Of a stretch of DNA of 26,147 bases, positions 9,494 to 19,980 are shown piece after piece. The first letter of the stretch is position 1; every line of letters starts with the position of its first letter. This DNA is from Welwitschia mirabilis (taxonomy: Eukaryota; Gnetophyta; Gnetopsida; Welwitschiales). The notes under the pieces were generated by a model. That model ran no database searches. It was not told the DNA's origin and saw only the letters and a program-made list of their open reading frames with translations. Both the position numbers and the translations under genes were made by a program. Location of the stretch: the NCBI GenBank assembly GCA_051453625.1, contig JBOZIK010000001.1, forward strand, positions 63,692,677 through 63,718,823, in the 5' to 3' direction.

Positions 9494-10136
9494 TGAAGTT
9501 TAGTTATAATTTACTTTCAAGTTGTTTTCTTTTTCTTTTTCTTTTTTTTTTTTTAATGTTTCATCCAATATGTTTTTTAGGATTTTAAATCAAAGTGAAA
9601 CATGTCTTAGGGTTTTGGTTTTATTTTCTTAAAACCTTGGGATCATAAAATGGAGATAAATAGCATTGTATTATGTGTGAAACTCATGCTGTATTTAGAG
9701 AACTACTATGTTGATATCTAAGATAAAGGAGAAGCATTATTGATGTTAAATGTCTTGTGCTTTTTTCTTATTTTTCTATGTTTACATTTTTGCTATTTTC
9801 ATTCTCTGATTACTTTCTTAATATTACTACTACAAGCTTTATTTTGATTCTAATGAATACTTTTGATATATTTTAAGAGGTAAAAAATAGTTTTTGAATT
9901 GGTATAGTCATTTGTAAATTGTCTATGTTTCTTATTTTAGTCTTATTAGTTTCTACAATTATTTGCTTAATTAAAATGGCTTAAAACATAATGTTTTAAT
10001 AGTAATTCTATAATTCTAAATTTATACTAAAAATGCACTCTATCGTTTAGACATTTTAAGTCATTATTATCATGTGGTGCACTAACAAAGCAAAATAGCC
10101 TATTTTAGCTATGCAAGTTCTAAGGTCAAGCTTCCC
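9494..10136 (+). repeat. E2 3' LTR
   Basis: This is collinear with the shared LTR at 4615-5217. It begins near 9494 (the TG start is degraded: tgaagtttagttataa against tgttagttataa) and ends with ggtcaagcttcccttat, where similarity to the other copy stops. It is about 40 bp longer, partly because of the pyrimidine run at 9525-9554 and an extra piece near 9760-9790. By eye the two LTRs differ at many positions, which points to an old insertion. Confidence 0.75.
9525..9554 (+). repeat. Pyrimidine microsatellite inside the E2 3' LTR
   Basis: A ctttttctttttc-type run ends in about 13 T. The other LTR has only atttattttttt at this place, so the run expanded after the LTRs separated. Confidence 0.85.
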
Positions 10137-11549
10137 TTATAACTTTTATTACATCTACTTAATAATAAAAGGATTAATGTCATATTTTAATAGCTTGACT
10201 TAACCAAAAATTATAATATATGAGAATTTGTAACTTTATAAATTACAAACTTTAAAGTCTTGAAAAAGAGACTTCAAGATAAAATAAGAGAAGAAATATG
10301 CATACTTACTAAAGAATACATGACTATAAGACATTTTATTAGCATATACATTTTAATTTATTTCCTTTAAAAAAATTATTTTAACCATGATGAACTAGTA
10401 AAATATCTTTAATTAGTGCATAATTTATCTATCCTTCTACCAAATGTCTTTTTTCTCATTTTAAACATGATAAATGATAACTTTTTATAAATCTCTTATT
10501 TTCATTATGTATATGGGATAATGGTCTAAATAACAAATAATCCTTTATCTGTTTTTGATAAAGTAGGATCTATATTCTTCTTATTATTATTCATTTATAA
10601 ATAAACATAATTTAGTTTGATTTATGTTTAATAATATGATATTAATTCAATGTTATTACACTTATAAAATTCTTTTTATTAGCAGCATGCTCATGGTTTT
10701 TTATTTTTAAAATAGTATTTTGATAACCTCAAACGAACTTTAATCCTCCTTGTTAAGCATCTTTTCATTGCTATTAGGATATCTCACTTTTATTTTCTTT
10801 ATTAATATTAAAATTTTCTTTCATAGAAATGGTCATAATAAATGAATCTAAAGTATGTGATTTTTTATTATTACCATTAAGCTTTATCTTAGCTCTTGAT
10901 TCACCTTATTGGGATTATCTTTTATTTTGTTTTTTCTAACCTTACTCTTCTTCTTTAAACTTCATCATTCATTTTATCATCTTTATTAAATTACAATCTA
11001 TAATAATAGAAATTAATAAGGTATAAACCTCTATTAGAAATACGCATTTCAAACTAACAAATAATATATTTCTAGACTTGAAAGATTAGGATTTTAAAAG
11101 AAAACTAATTTATAGATAATTATGTTCATATAAAGATAGACACTTATGTTAATCTTCACATACTTTCTATATTACATGAAATAAATAACATAATACATCT
11201 TCTACTTGGATATGGCTATTTAATATGTTAGACAATATATAAATATATCTTACAAAATAGATAGGTATTAGAAAACTTGAGATAAGTGCATATCTTATTT
11301 AAAATAATTTATAACAAGAAAAAATGATAGAAATATAAATAATGAAAATCTATAATTCATTAAATAATTAACATAAATGAAATAAAATAAAATTTTGGCA
11401 AAGTACAACTTTAATTAATTTTAATGAGGAATGACTTAGGATGTCTAAGATTTTAGTATTAAAATGAATCAAAGGTAAATCATTCTATAAAAATAAAGAC
11501 AGTGGATTTCAAGGCTATTTTGAATGGGCTAAACTACTGTGTCATTAAT
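10137..11549. other. AT-rich stretch with no recognised feature
   Basis: This spacer lies between E2 and E3. No open frame reaches 60 codons, and I recognise no LTR, RT, integrase or transposase motif on either strand. The part near 10680-11000 is pyrimidine-rich on the + strand, and its minus strand gives broken lysine- and asparagine-rich peptides. That could be an old coding remnant, but I cannot name it. Confidence 0.5.
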
Positions 11550-12151
11550 GGTGAGATGCAAGCCTTAGCATCTATAATTTTAATTAGTTAAAAAATTAAA
11601 AATAATTATAAATAATATTACTTATAAAGTTATACTTCTAAAGTCCATTTTTATTTTAGTTTTTAAAACATTCTTAAGGGTACTTTGCTTAAATTTTTTC
11701 AAAACGTAATTTATGTTATATACCTTATAAGCTCTACCCATGTCTCATTCATACCTATGTTGTTAATGTATGAAACGTTTTCTCTAGTAAATGTTATAAC
11801 ACATAAATAGTAGCTAGCTAAATAAAAAATTAATATACAATTATCTTTCCTATGTAAAATAATATTATTATACTTTAATTTTATAAAGATATGTAAACAT
11901 TAGTGATAGAGTAGAAATAATAAGATAGAGAAGATATTTTAGAAGCCCTTGGGTATTATTATTTTTTCTCGCACTCAACTAAGGGGATTGTTTCCTTTTT
12001 ATATTAAATGCATATTCTTCCAAACCCTAAAGTCTTGATTTGGTAAGACTAAACTTTATAACATAATGTTCCTTTACAACATTGATCCCCTCTAATATAT
12101 AATACATATGTATAGTACATAATATAACATATCAAATTATGACCTTTAACA
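11550..12151 (-). repeat. E3 3' LTR
   Basis: The LTR starts on the minus strand with TGTTAAAGGTCATAATTTG at 12151, directly after the polypurine tract. About 11890-12151 aligns with about 16965-17237: both contain gtagaaataataagatagagaag-like words, aagtcttgatttggt or atgtcttaatttgat, and atttaatatataatacat-like words. Farther out the match fades, so the border near 11550 is uncertain. Confidence 0.6.
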
Positions 12152-12160
12152 CTTCTCCTT
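12152..12160 (-). promoter_or_regulatory. E3 polypurine tract
   Basis: On the minus strand this reads aaggagaag, an all-purine run between the pol remnant and the LTR start TGTTA at 12151. It has the expected place and composition for the plus-strand primer. Confidence 0.7.
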
Positions 12161-12164
12161 AAGC

Positions 12165-12640
12165 TAGATTATAAATATCATATCATTCAGGCTTACTAAA
12201 AAATAACTCTACATAACTTGATCTAAGGCATTTGGTAAAGATATCAATAAATTTCAAATTACAGGAAACCTACACAATATAGATATCTTTACTTTTTAGA
12301 TTTCCCTAATAAATTCATAGTTCAACATTATATATTTGATCCAATCGTGATTCATTGGATTAGATGTAATATAGATGTTAATTTTATTATTACAATGCAT
12401 TTATAATAAATGAACAAGAATCCTAAACTCCTACAAGACATTCCTAATTAATAATAGTTCACATTTAATATTTGTCATAGTTCAATAAGTCTACTTATAT
12501 ACTAACCTTTACATATACCATTTACTTCTTGCTCTTTCAAGAAATATGATTACTATGATTACCCATAATAATTGTGTAGTAAACTATGATGGAATATCTA
12601 TTAATAACAAAACCTACCTAGCAAGATTAAAAAAGTAGAA
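12165..12640 (-). pseudogene. E3 RNase H and pol C-terminus remnant (main copy)
   Basis: From high to low coordinate the minus strand shows a block like 'G.L.SW.SKKQ' (GNHSNHIS, stop, KSKK near 12545), then NPMNHDWIKYIMLNYEFIRE (about 12353-12295) matching 'NP..H.R.KHI..DYHFIRE'. After a shift comes FIDIFTKCLRSSYVELFFSK (about 12250-12190), then the natural-looking C-terminal block DIYNLA, stop, GEVLK. RNase H removes the RNA template strand during reverse transcription. The domain is broken by shifts but in the normal order and place. Confidence 0.8.
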
Positions 12641-13030
12641 AGATTTATGTGAACATGTTTCTTATATAATAGTCCATGCTTAGGTGCCTTCTTCAAGTAC
12701 CTTAAAATCTTAATAATAGCATTTAAATATGGAATACAAGGCTTCTTCATGAATTGAATCATAAAACTCACTACAAAAGAGGTATCTAGCTATGTAACAA
12801 TTATATAATTTAGCTTCCCAACCAAAGATCTATATCTCTTGGAATATTTAAAAGTTTCTTAGTCATTCATTAGTAATTTAGGTCCATAAGTAAATCAATT
12901 GGCCTATAATCAAGCATCTTATCTTCTTAAGTAGATCCAAAAAGATCAATACCCTTTAATAAATGAACCAACTTAGTTCCAAGAAAAATATCAAATCTAT
13001 ATAAACTCTTTAATATAAAACTATCATTAA
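12640..13030 (-). pseudogene. E3 RT C-terminal half and connection remnant
   Basis: The minus-strand sequence fits the copia RT thumb and connection: the block for 'LGIEVA...GI.L.Q.KY..D.L...GM..CKP..TP.D' lies at about 12990-12880, and the block for 'Y..L.G.L.YLT.TRPDI...V...S.FM..P...H..A..RI.RYLK' at about 12850-12690. The frame shifts repeatedly, and I identified it mainly from the word order in the nucleotide sequence. It sits between the YVDD-like copy at 13033-13096 and the RNase H at 12165-12640. Confidence 0.65.
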
Positions 13031-13032
13031 AT

Positions 13033-13397
13033 AAGTGCTTCAACTATTAAAATGTCAATTCCTTTACTATTAGTAATAACTATAACTTAAAATGAAAATA
13101 TGGAGAACATATATTGGCTTTTTACAAATTCTTCCTAGTAAAGTAATAATTAACCTCTATATGTTTGATGCATTTATAATATACTAGATTAGATCTAATG
13201 TAGATGGTATGTCTATTATCATGATGCATCTTGATAAGTAAGGAAACCTGAATCCTTAACATTTAAAAGAAATATTTAATCTACACAATCTCACATATAG
13301 TATGTGTTATATCTTGATACTCTACTACTTCAAAAAGTATTTCAACTCTTTAATGTTAATGCCATTACTCTTGGTAGTTACAACGTTATTAAAATAC
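13033..13397 (-). pseudogene. E3 internal duplication: extra RT catalytic block and RNase H block
   Basis: Two YVDD-region copies lie about 302 bases apart. Bases 13033-13096 and 13335-13397 align closely (for example aagtgcttcaactattaaaa against aagtatttcaactctttaat). On the minus strand they read VIVITNSKGID and NNVVTTKSNGIN. Between them, at about 13130-13330, the minus strand encodes an RNase H block with SSEYQDITHTICEI and KCIKHIEVNYYFTRKNL, a second copy of the block at about 12300-12500. So the polymerase is interrupted by an RNase H piece before the real RT C-terminal half (12640-13030) begins. The plus-strand open frame at 13304-13507 is only antisense to this. Confidence 0.72.
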
Positions 13398-13579
13398 ATA
13401 ATAAGAATAATTCAACTTGTATTAAAGAATTCATAAAATACTATGTGATTTGTTTAATAATATTTCATATTAAAATCAACTACGACTTCAATAAACCTTT
13501 AAATTAAGCCCTAATATATTTATTTATATCAAAAATAAATTTCTTTAAATAACACACATATCCATCACACTCCACTTAT

Positions 13580-13960
13580 GAAATAAACACTTAGGATTGG
13601 TTAATATACAGTTATTCCTTTAAGTCACCATGAAGGAAGGAATTCTTGACATTTAAATAAAAGATTTTTTACTTAAAATTATCTACTAAAGAAATGAGCT
13701 CATAAATAGAAGTTATTTTGAAATTAGGGAAAAATGTCTCAGTAGAATCTATATCGTACCCTTAGATAAAGCATTTTATTTCGTATCTTAATAAAACCAT
13801 TAGGAAAAATCTCAACTACATAAAACCATTTATAACAAATAACTAATTTATCATATGGAAAAGAAACAAGATCCTTGATGTCATTTTTCATAAGAGCTAA
13901 CATTTTTTCTTACATAGCCATCTTCTAATAATTATTTATCAATGCCTTCTACACTAATTT
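13580..13960 (-). pseudogene. E3 RT N-terminal part remnant
   Basis: The minus strand from about 13960 down to 13590 follows the copia RT opening. The sequence complementary to catgaaggaaggaattcttg (13630-13650) corresponds to the 'DVKNAFLHG' block, and the bases around 13730-13750 to 'TFSPV', preceded by the 'KW.YK.K....G' block at about 13800-13850. Copia RT normally continues directly into YVDD; here YVDD-like bases follow at 13397 after about 180 bases I cannot place. Confidence 0.65.
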
Positions 13961-14340
13961 AGGAACTAACTTAAAAGTTAAGAGACCCATAAAACATTAA
14001 AAATAAGAGTTCCAAGAATATATAAAAGACAAGTTATCTAAGTAAGATAAGACATGCAATTTCTAATGGTTTTTCTAACTACAATAGTTAGATCCTAATT
14101 TGTGAATTCATTATTATAAGAATTAAAAGTATCTAAACTAGGTGTAGTTGGATCTATATGTTAAACAAAATAGAGGATAGGACATGAATTAGAAGGACCT
14201 ATATTTCTCTAATAATTCTAGGCAATAGAATAACATGGAAGATTAATAAGATTAAATAAAGTACCCTCACGAAGATAATTTAATGTTGTAAGGAAAATTT
14301 CAGTAATAGACATAGAAAGGGTAGGTGAAAGAGAGGTGGA
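13961..14340 (-). other. E3 linker between integrase and RT
   Basis: Copia pol has a poorly conserved, often long linker here. No domain is visible. The region fits as a linker only by position between the SH3-like block (ending about 14345) and the RT opening. Confidence 0.5.
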
Positions 14341-14344
14341 TGAA

Positions 14345-15165
14345 AAATAAGGTATGAACTCAAAGAATAACACATTCTAACACATATATTAATATCCCAA
14401 AGCATGATAAACATAGTTTAATCCCTCCTAAGTAAGTAAGTTTTTCACAAAGATGCACTTAGTTAAACATGTAGATAACTTATCTAACCTAGAAGAGAAA
14501 TTATGCATAAAACATAAATAGTCGAATGTCTTCAATGGGACACAAAATAGGTTTCACTATGTGAAAAGACCTAAAAATAAAGTTTTGTTATTAATGAGGA
14601 ATGATGATATGTAATTAATAAGATAGTAAGTAGTGAGGATGACATACCTCCACTATGATTTAAAAACATATATGATAAAGAACAAAATAAGCAACATCAA
14701 GGAAATGCTGGTTTTTATATTTTATAACCCCCTTTTATTAAACTATATTACATCACAGAAAGATATAAGTGAATTAAACTTGAACAAAGTATATTCAAGT
14801 TTATTATCCACTAATATGTATTTAATTTTAGCATCAAATTATCTTTACATTTCTATATAGAAAAATTGAAAAATACTAAGTAAATTTGAATGATATTGTC
14901 TTAAATAGACCTATGTAATAGAAGTGAAATCATCAATTAGGATTATAAAAATATTTAAAAACCTTTTTAAATAAATTTTTTATTGGTCTATACATCTTAA
15001 TGGAGTGACTAAAATGCAGAACTACTATGGTTCTCTGATTTAGAAGGATATGAAACTTTATGATAATTTCCATGCTTACATGCTTCAAACACTAATATAA
15101 ATCTAATAAAATATAAAAATAACTTTAATTTAGCTAATGAGGGATGTCTCATGTGACAACGAAGA
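14345..15165 (-). pseudogene. E3 integrase remnant
   Basis: On the minus strand the zinc-binding entry block reads CHMRHPSLAKL (complement of about 15123-15157), where the family has 'WH.RLGHPS...L'. Next comes ACKHGNYHKVSYPSKSENHS (about 15100-15030), matching 'C..CK.GK..R..FP.S'. The catalytic core is spread over frames to about 14520 with many stops. The C-terminal SH3-like block shows GLNYVYHALGY and later NVLFFE (about 14420-14350), matching 'KGY.CY.P.......SRDV.FFE'. The plus-strand open frame at 14633-14860 is an antisense shadow of this core. Confidence 0.72.
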
Positions 15166-15399
15166 TTAAATTAAAAGATAAAAATAAAAAATGATGATTT
15201 ATAAAGGGCTATGTTACTATAATCATCATTAAAGTAGATTAAATCATCAGATTTATGCCCTCTACCAAAACATTTTCTTGTTCTTATATCCTACACAACA
15301 TAATGAGATAGACAACATGTCACTAAGAACTATTAATTATTACATAACTTACTTATAAATATCAAATTTATGAGAAATAAAAAAACCAATAATCTAAAA

Positions 15400-15560
15400 A
15401 AAAAAGTGAGATGTAATCTTAGATTAACTTTACCAAAACTAGTAATAGTAAAAATAGTACCATTGTTAATGTCACACTTGAAGGCACTATAAAAATAATA
15501 AATTTATGAGAAGGATTTAATTTATCTTCATATGTTCTAAAGTCAAGAATTGATGGCTAA
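15400..15560 (-). pseudogene. E3 protease remnant
   Basis: The minus-strand frame near 15540 reads DFRTYEDKL and then FIIFIVPSSVTLTMV. I read DFRTYED as the decayed retropepsin active site 'DSGATDH', with the Asp kept and Ser and Gly changed. The position just upstream of the integrase entry block and downstream of the gag knuckle is right for a copia protease. The match is weak on its own and gains support from the order. Confidence 0.5.
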
Positions 15561-15779
15561 TATGCAAGAAAGAAAAAGAAGTAAGAAGAGGATTTTGACT
15601 ACGAAGCCATCAAGTTTGAGTATCCCTTTTTTGATATGGTTATTTGTTTAGGTTATTTTTGAGACATGGTGGCTTCTATGTGATGAAAGTAGCATGAGAA
15701 AAACCATGAAAATTTCAAAAATAATCATCTATGTTTTTCTAGTCTCATAGTAATTAACTAATAATTTCCTTGATTAGGA

Positions 15780-16545
15780 TTTTTATCACAACATATGCCC
15801 CCCTAAGTTAAGACATTTACCTTTATTACCACCTCCATCAAATCTACTAAGTCTATTACCCTAATGTTCACATCCATAACCATCATAAGATATTATAATC
15901 ATAGATCTATTAGCTTGAGGATTAGATGTTTCTAACAACATCACCTTCCTCAATCTTGCAAATACCTCTAATACTGATGGAAGAGATGAACTCCCAAAAT
16001 CATATCTTTTAAGGGCTCATACTTACTCTTTAGTATATGTAAATACACCCTACATTGATATTTACTCTTTGCTTTATTACTTTATCATATTAAAGGAAAT
16101 AGAGTAAAACATATTTAAGTTGTTAATAATTCTACACATTTATTAATAATAATCCTTAAGATTCTTATCACACTATCAAGTGGTAAAGAATGATTTCCAA
16201 GTTGTGTAAACCATAGTAATATTGGTAGTAATAGGATACAGATAATGTAAATGTCCTATATGTGTTTAGTAGTCTTTAAAAGCATTAGTCTACTACTAAT
16301 TTAAGGCTCCTTGAAATTCCATATATTGTTTTAATTTGGATGTCTTCTTCTTTCATCCATTCTAAAAAACTTCAATAATCTTGAAGGGGATCTTTCGTAG
16401 TAGACTTAATATTTCATTTTGTTATTAAGATCACCTCCACTACTTTAGATCATAATAAATAGTTATCCTTATTAAGTTTAAGGGAGGTCATATAAAACAC
16501 TTAAAATTATATAAAATCCATCTAGGATTTCTTAGTTTCACTAGA
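15780..16545 (-). pseudogene. E3 gag remnant
   Basis: On the minus strand from about 16480 the frame reads SLKLNKDNYLLWSKVVEVIL, the typical 'L.g.NY..W...v...L' start of plant copia gag. Later FLEWMKEEDIQIKTI follows. Near 15975-15880 RLRKVMLLETSNPQANRS matches the region before the nucleocapsid, and at about 15818-15788 KCLNLGGH is what remains of a zinc knuckle, with the second Cys changed and bases lost. Several stops interrupt it. The start lies just after the primer site, as expected. Confidence 0.72.
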
Positions 16546-16550
16546 TATCA

Positions 16551-16562
16551 TCTTTGATACCA
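16551..16562 (-). other. E3 primer-binding site
   Basis: The minus strand reads TGGTATCAAAGA, ten of twelve bases matching the plant copia primer site TGGTATCAGAGC for initiator methionine tRNA. It marks the inner end of the 5' LTR. Confidence 0.75.
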
Positions 16563-17237
16563 CATAAATTAAATAATAAATAAATTTAAAGAGGATATAT
16601 TAGAAGAAATTCTTATATAAGATGTTTAGAAATTTAAATTTTCCAACTTCTTATATCAAATATAAATACATGATTTTAATAATTTTACAACTTTATTATA
16701 AAACTATAACTATCTAATATGCCTTCTTTATTAACCACAACAAAACTCATTATAAAATCATAATTCTTTACTTCATTACTAGGATTTCAATGTAAAACTA
16801 TTAACAAAAATAAAAATATAAAATAAAATAAGCCTTATTATCTTTTTAGTATCATTTAATGTAAGACACTCCCAAGACGAGAATGAATCTAATTAGAAAT
16901 TATGTTGTTGCATCAAAAGTATGCCCTCAAGAGTAAATCTAACTCTTATAAAAATTATATAAATTTTAGTTGTAGAGTAAAATAATAAGAAAGAGAAGAT
17001 AATTTGGAAATTCTTGAGTTTCATGTTTTTCTCTTCATACTTAATTACTTTTTATGTTAAATCATTAGCTCAGCTTTACATATGTTTCTATAACCTGATG
17101 TCTTAATTTGATGAGACTTTACTTTATAGATTTATAATAAAACATTTTATAACATTGATTTCATTTAATATATAATACATAGTATGGATATGTAACATAT
17201 AATATAATATATTTAACTATAAACTTCATCAAAAACA
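16563..17237 (-). repeat. E3 5' LTR
   Basis: The LTR is bounded by the primer site at 16562 and by the minus-strand start TGTTTTTGATGAAG at 17237. It is about 675 bp long. The part at about 16965-17237 aligns with the 3' LTR at about 11890-12151; the inner part aligns poorly, so one or both LTRs have lost or gained sequence. The five bases after 17237 are ttaat, and ttaat also occurs at 11545-11549, a possible but weak target-site duplication. Confidence 0.68.
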
Positions 17238-18829
17238 TTAATGGTTCCTAAGACCAAAAAATTAATAACAAAAACAATATGAACTAAATACTACCATTGC
17301 ACTTCACTAATGCATGCATAATATTTTAAATAGAAGTAAAAATATGAAAAGATAATAGTCATTCATAAATTTTAAAGAATTTAGTGATAAAAATAGAAAT
17401 TAAGATTCATTATAAGTAAAATATTATTTTATATCATTATTCCATCTTTATTATACTTTCACATTCTTAATCATGGCCTATTTCTTTATACCTATGGAAG
17501 TTTTAAGAACCTAAAAAGATGCAACTATAATAATTTAGATCACATGATATTTTTCCTATCTTACAGATAAGGTTCTTTTATAGTAAATCATGAACTTAGA
17601 AAATAAAAAAAATGGACTCAAATGAAATTAGAGCATTCAAGGTAGTAAAAGAAATTTGTGTTTAAATTTTTAAATGCATTATGAAAATAAAATTTATACA
17701 ACATGTTATCAAAAATATATGATCTTACTCAAGGAAAAATGTAATTATTCTAAAGAATCATTGACAACACAAGAAAAGAGGATTTCTATTATAAAATCAT
17801 AATGGATGGCCATGTCTCTATAACGTAAGGCTATGTTTATATGGCTTAAACTTGTGAAATGACTAGTGCTATATTCGTTTATAAAAAATGATACCCATCA
17901 TATAGAGGTCATGGCTAAGGTTCTATATTTAAATAAAAAAACACTTCTTACATTGAATTAGAAGGAGAAAAATGAAAATGATATGAAGATGTTCTATTAG
18001 GTGCTTTAAGATTAAAGGATGAAGAATAAAAAGGATCTTAATTGAAAATTTCTCAAAAAAATAAAAAGTAAGATTTATTAATGAATAATTTTGAGTTCTT
18101 TTAAATAAATTTATGCATTCTTAATTAACTAATCTAACAAAATGCCAAATAAGGATAAACAATGCTAGGTATTAACCTATTATTATTAAATTTTAAGATT
18201 TAAAATCTCAAAACCATATATTAGATCATTAAAGTAAATTACAAGGGGGGAAAAATAGATTAATGAAGATATCATGAAAAAGGAATTTATGCAGAGAGGA
18301 GAAGAATGTTAAGAAAAAAAAGCAAAGGTGATCATAGAAAAAGAAACAATTAAATATTAAAATGGTAAAATTATATCATGAATTAGAGAACATATAATTC
18401 CAAAAAAGGCCAAAAAATCTATGTTATGACCTCACTAACTTTAATGATAGCTTTGCAAACAATGTAATAGATTTAAAATATAATTTTTTAATGACTTTTA
18501 TATCTTTATTTTTATTAAATCATTAGACATATGAATTTTCAAAAAGATTCATGTTCAAGGATCTTTTAGGTTTTCTATCTTTATTAATAGAGGAAGTAAA
18601 AAGAGTATATCTTTTATGAAAATCACTTGCATTATCAAAAATAATATAAAAAACTTTGTTCATATTATTTTAATTAATAAGCATAAATAGTTTATATGGC
18701 TTAAAATATCACATTGTTTTATAGAAGTTTAGAATTATTTAAAATTATCTAGAAGTCACTTGCATCAAAAGGTTTTACCATTTAGAATTATTTAGAAATA
18801 TCTAATAATGTTACACTTTGTTCATTTGA
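17238..18829. other. AT-rich stretch with no recognised feature
   Basis: This lies between E3 and the LINE endonuclease block. It may include the 5' part of the LINE (a first ORF or the start of the endonuclease). The sequence near 18290-18360 is purine-rich and would give lysine- and glutamate-rich peptides. I see no motif that lets me assign it. Confidence 0.45.
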
Positions 18830-19260
18830 ACATAACATTTTAAAAATTTTAGATAAAGGAATATTTTTTCTATATGTCGATGTTAATGCAAGAGTTAGTA
18901 AAGGAAAAGTTCACATGTTTAGATGAAATAAGTTAATGATTGGATAAATGATTATACTAAGTATTATTTGGTTTAATATTTTTGAAATAAAGTTTTTAAT
19001 GAAAGAGAAAAGAATCCATTTCTTTCATAGTACTAGATTTATGAATTATTTCATTTTTAATGCTATCAAACATTTTCTAGAATTAAGTTTGTTTATTTTT
19101 ATAGGATAATAAAAAAATCATTAATTTTCTTTTTAATAATTCAGAAAGTATTTATATAATCCAAAATTTTAAAATCTATAATGCATTAGGTAATTTTAAT
19201 ATCTACATCTTGGTTTTCACTATTATAAGTAGATTGAAAAATTACAAAGGTAAAACGATC
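18830..19260 (+). pseudogene. LINE endonuclease remnant
   Basis: At 18873-18905 the frame reads YVDVNARVSKG, close to the 'GDFNARIG' box of APE-type LINE endonucleases, with Asp and Asn kept. The reading continues with stops through RFMNYFIFNAIKHFLELSLF (about 19029-19100), which fits the 'G..L..F...N.L.L.NT.F' block. Only the NAR box is firm. This nuclease nicks the target DNA to start reverse transcription. Confidence 0.5.
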
Positions 19261-19980
19261 TATCAAATAAACATAGAAGATTTAAAAGATTAACGTTGCA
19301 ATAAAGTGTAGAGGTATTGATTATTAAACATCCATAACAAATATATTATTTAAATATTTTATATATTTTTAGAGAAGTGGATAAATATCCAAAATGAAGA
19401 GTTAGTAAAATATAGTAAAATATCATTTAATGAAGAATATAATTGTACCAAATTAGAGATAGAAAAGAAAATGGATGAATTAAAAAATATAAAGATAAAG
19501 TCTATAAAATATTAATTAGAAATAAGAATTATACATTTATAAATCAACAATAAAGTTAATTTTCTCAAATGATTAGAAATATGCCAAAAAAATTTTGGTA
19601 GTCATTTTAAAATAATAAAAAATAGGAATTTAAATTTTTTTTGAAGGATATCAAATTCTTATTTGAAAATTTTTTTAATTTAAGAAAATAGAGAAATATA
19701 TATCATCTTATTATGTAAACATTTAGATAATTTTTAATAAATTTTTGTAATGTGTTTAAAATTTAGTACTTCTAAAGTAATGAATAACTTTAAAATTGAT
19801 TAAGATGTGCTTAACTAAGGAGAAAGTCTTATCTATGAAGCAATATGAAATAAATGAAATGAGAGTTTTCATGAAGGTTTAAAAAGAAAATTATTAGAGA
19901 AAGTTATGATTCACTTTAAAAATGTTAACAAAGTAGTTTTAATGTATTATAAACTCATTATAATTAATAATATTTTTTAT
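19261..19980 (+). other. LINE segment between endonuclease and RT
   Basis: This is the expected place for the linker and the RT finger region. The translation is lysine- and asparagine-rich with many stops, and no motif stands out. It is part of the LINE only by position. Confidence 0.4.

Larger units (their letters stand above)
4615..10136 (+). mobile_element. Ty1/copia element E2, near full length, decayed
   Basis: The order is LTR (4615-5217), primer-binding site (5221-5231), gag (about 5500-6200), protease (about 6340-6810), integrase (about 6900-7830), RT (about 8060-8720), RNase H (about 8800-9470), polypurine tract (9482-9493) and 3' LTR (9494-about 10136). Integrase before RT defines the Ty1/copia superfamily. 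Allowing for gap 5 and its duplicated flank, the real length is near 5.3 kb, usual for plant copia. All frames are broken and several catalytic residues are changed, so it cannot encode its own mobility proteins. It lies directly downstream of E1, its close relative. I did not assign a lineage within copia. Confidence 0.88.
11550..17237 (-). mobile_element. Ty1/copia element E3, full length, decayed, minus strand
   Basis: Reading the minus strand, the order is 5' LTR (17237-16563), primer site (16562-16551), gag (about 16500-15780), protease (about 15560-15400), integrase (about 15160-14350), linker, RT and RNase H (about 13960-12165), polypurine tract (12160-12152) and 3' LTR (from 12151). 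The family differs from E1/E2. Its pol ends with FIDIFTKCLR and then DIYNLA, stop, GEVLK just before the polypurine tract, a layout common in plant copia. All domains contain stops. The RT/RNase H part holds an extra copy of two blocks (see 13033-13397). The left outer border near 11550 is a guess; only the half of that LTR next to the polypurine tract aligns well. Confidence 0.85.

Noticed and set aside
13304-14860. Plus-strand open frames at 13304-13507 and 14633-14860
   Set aside because: Both are antisense to E3 pol blocks read on the minus strand.
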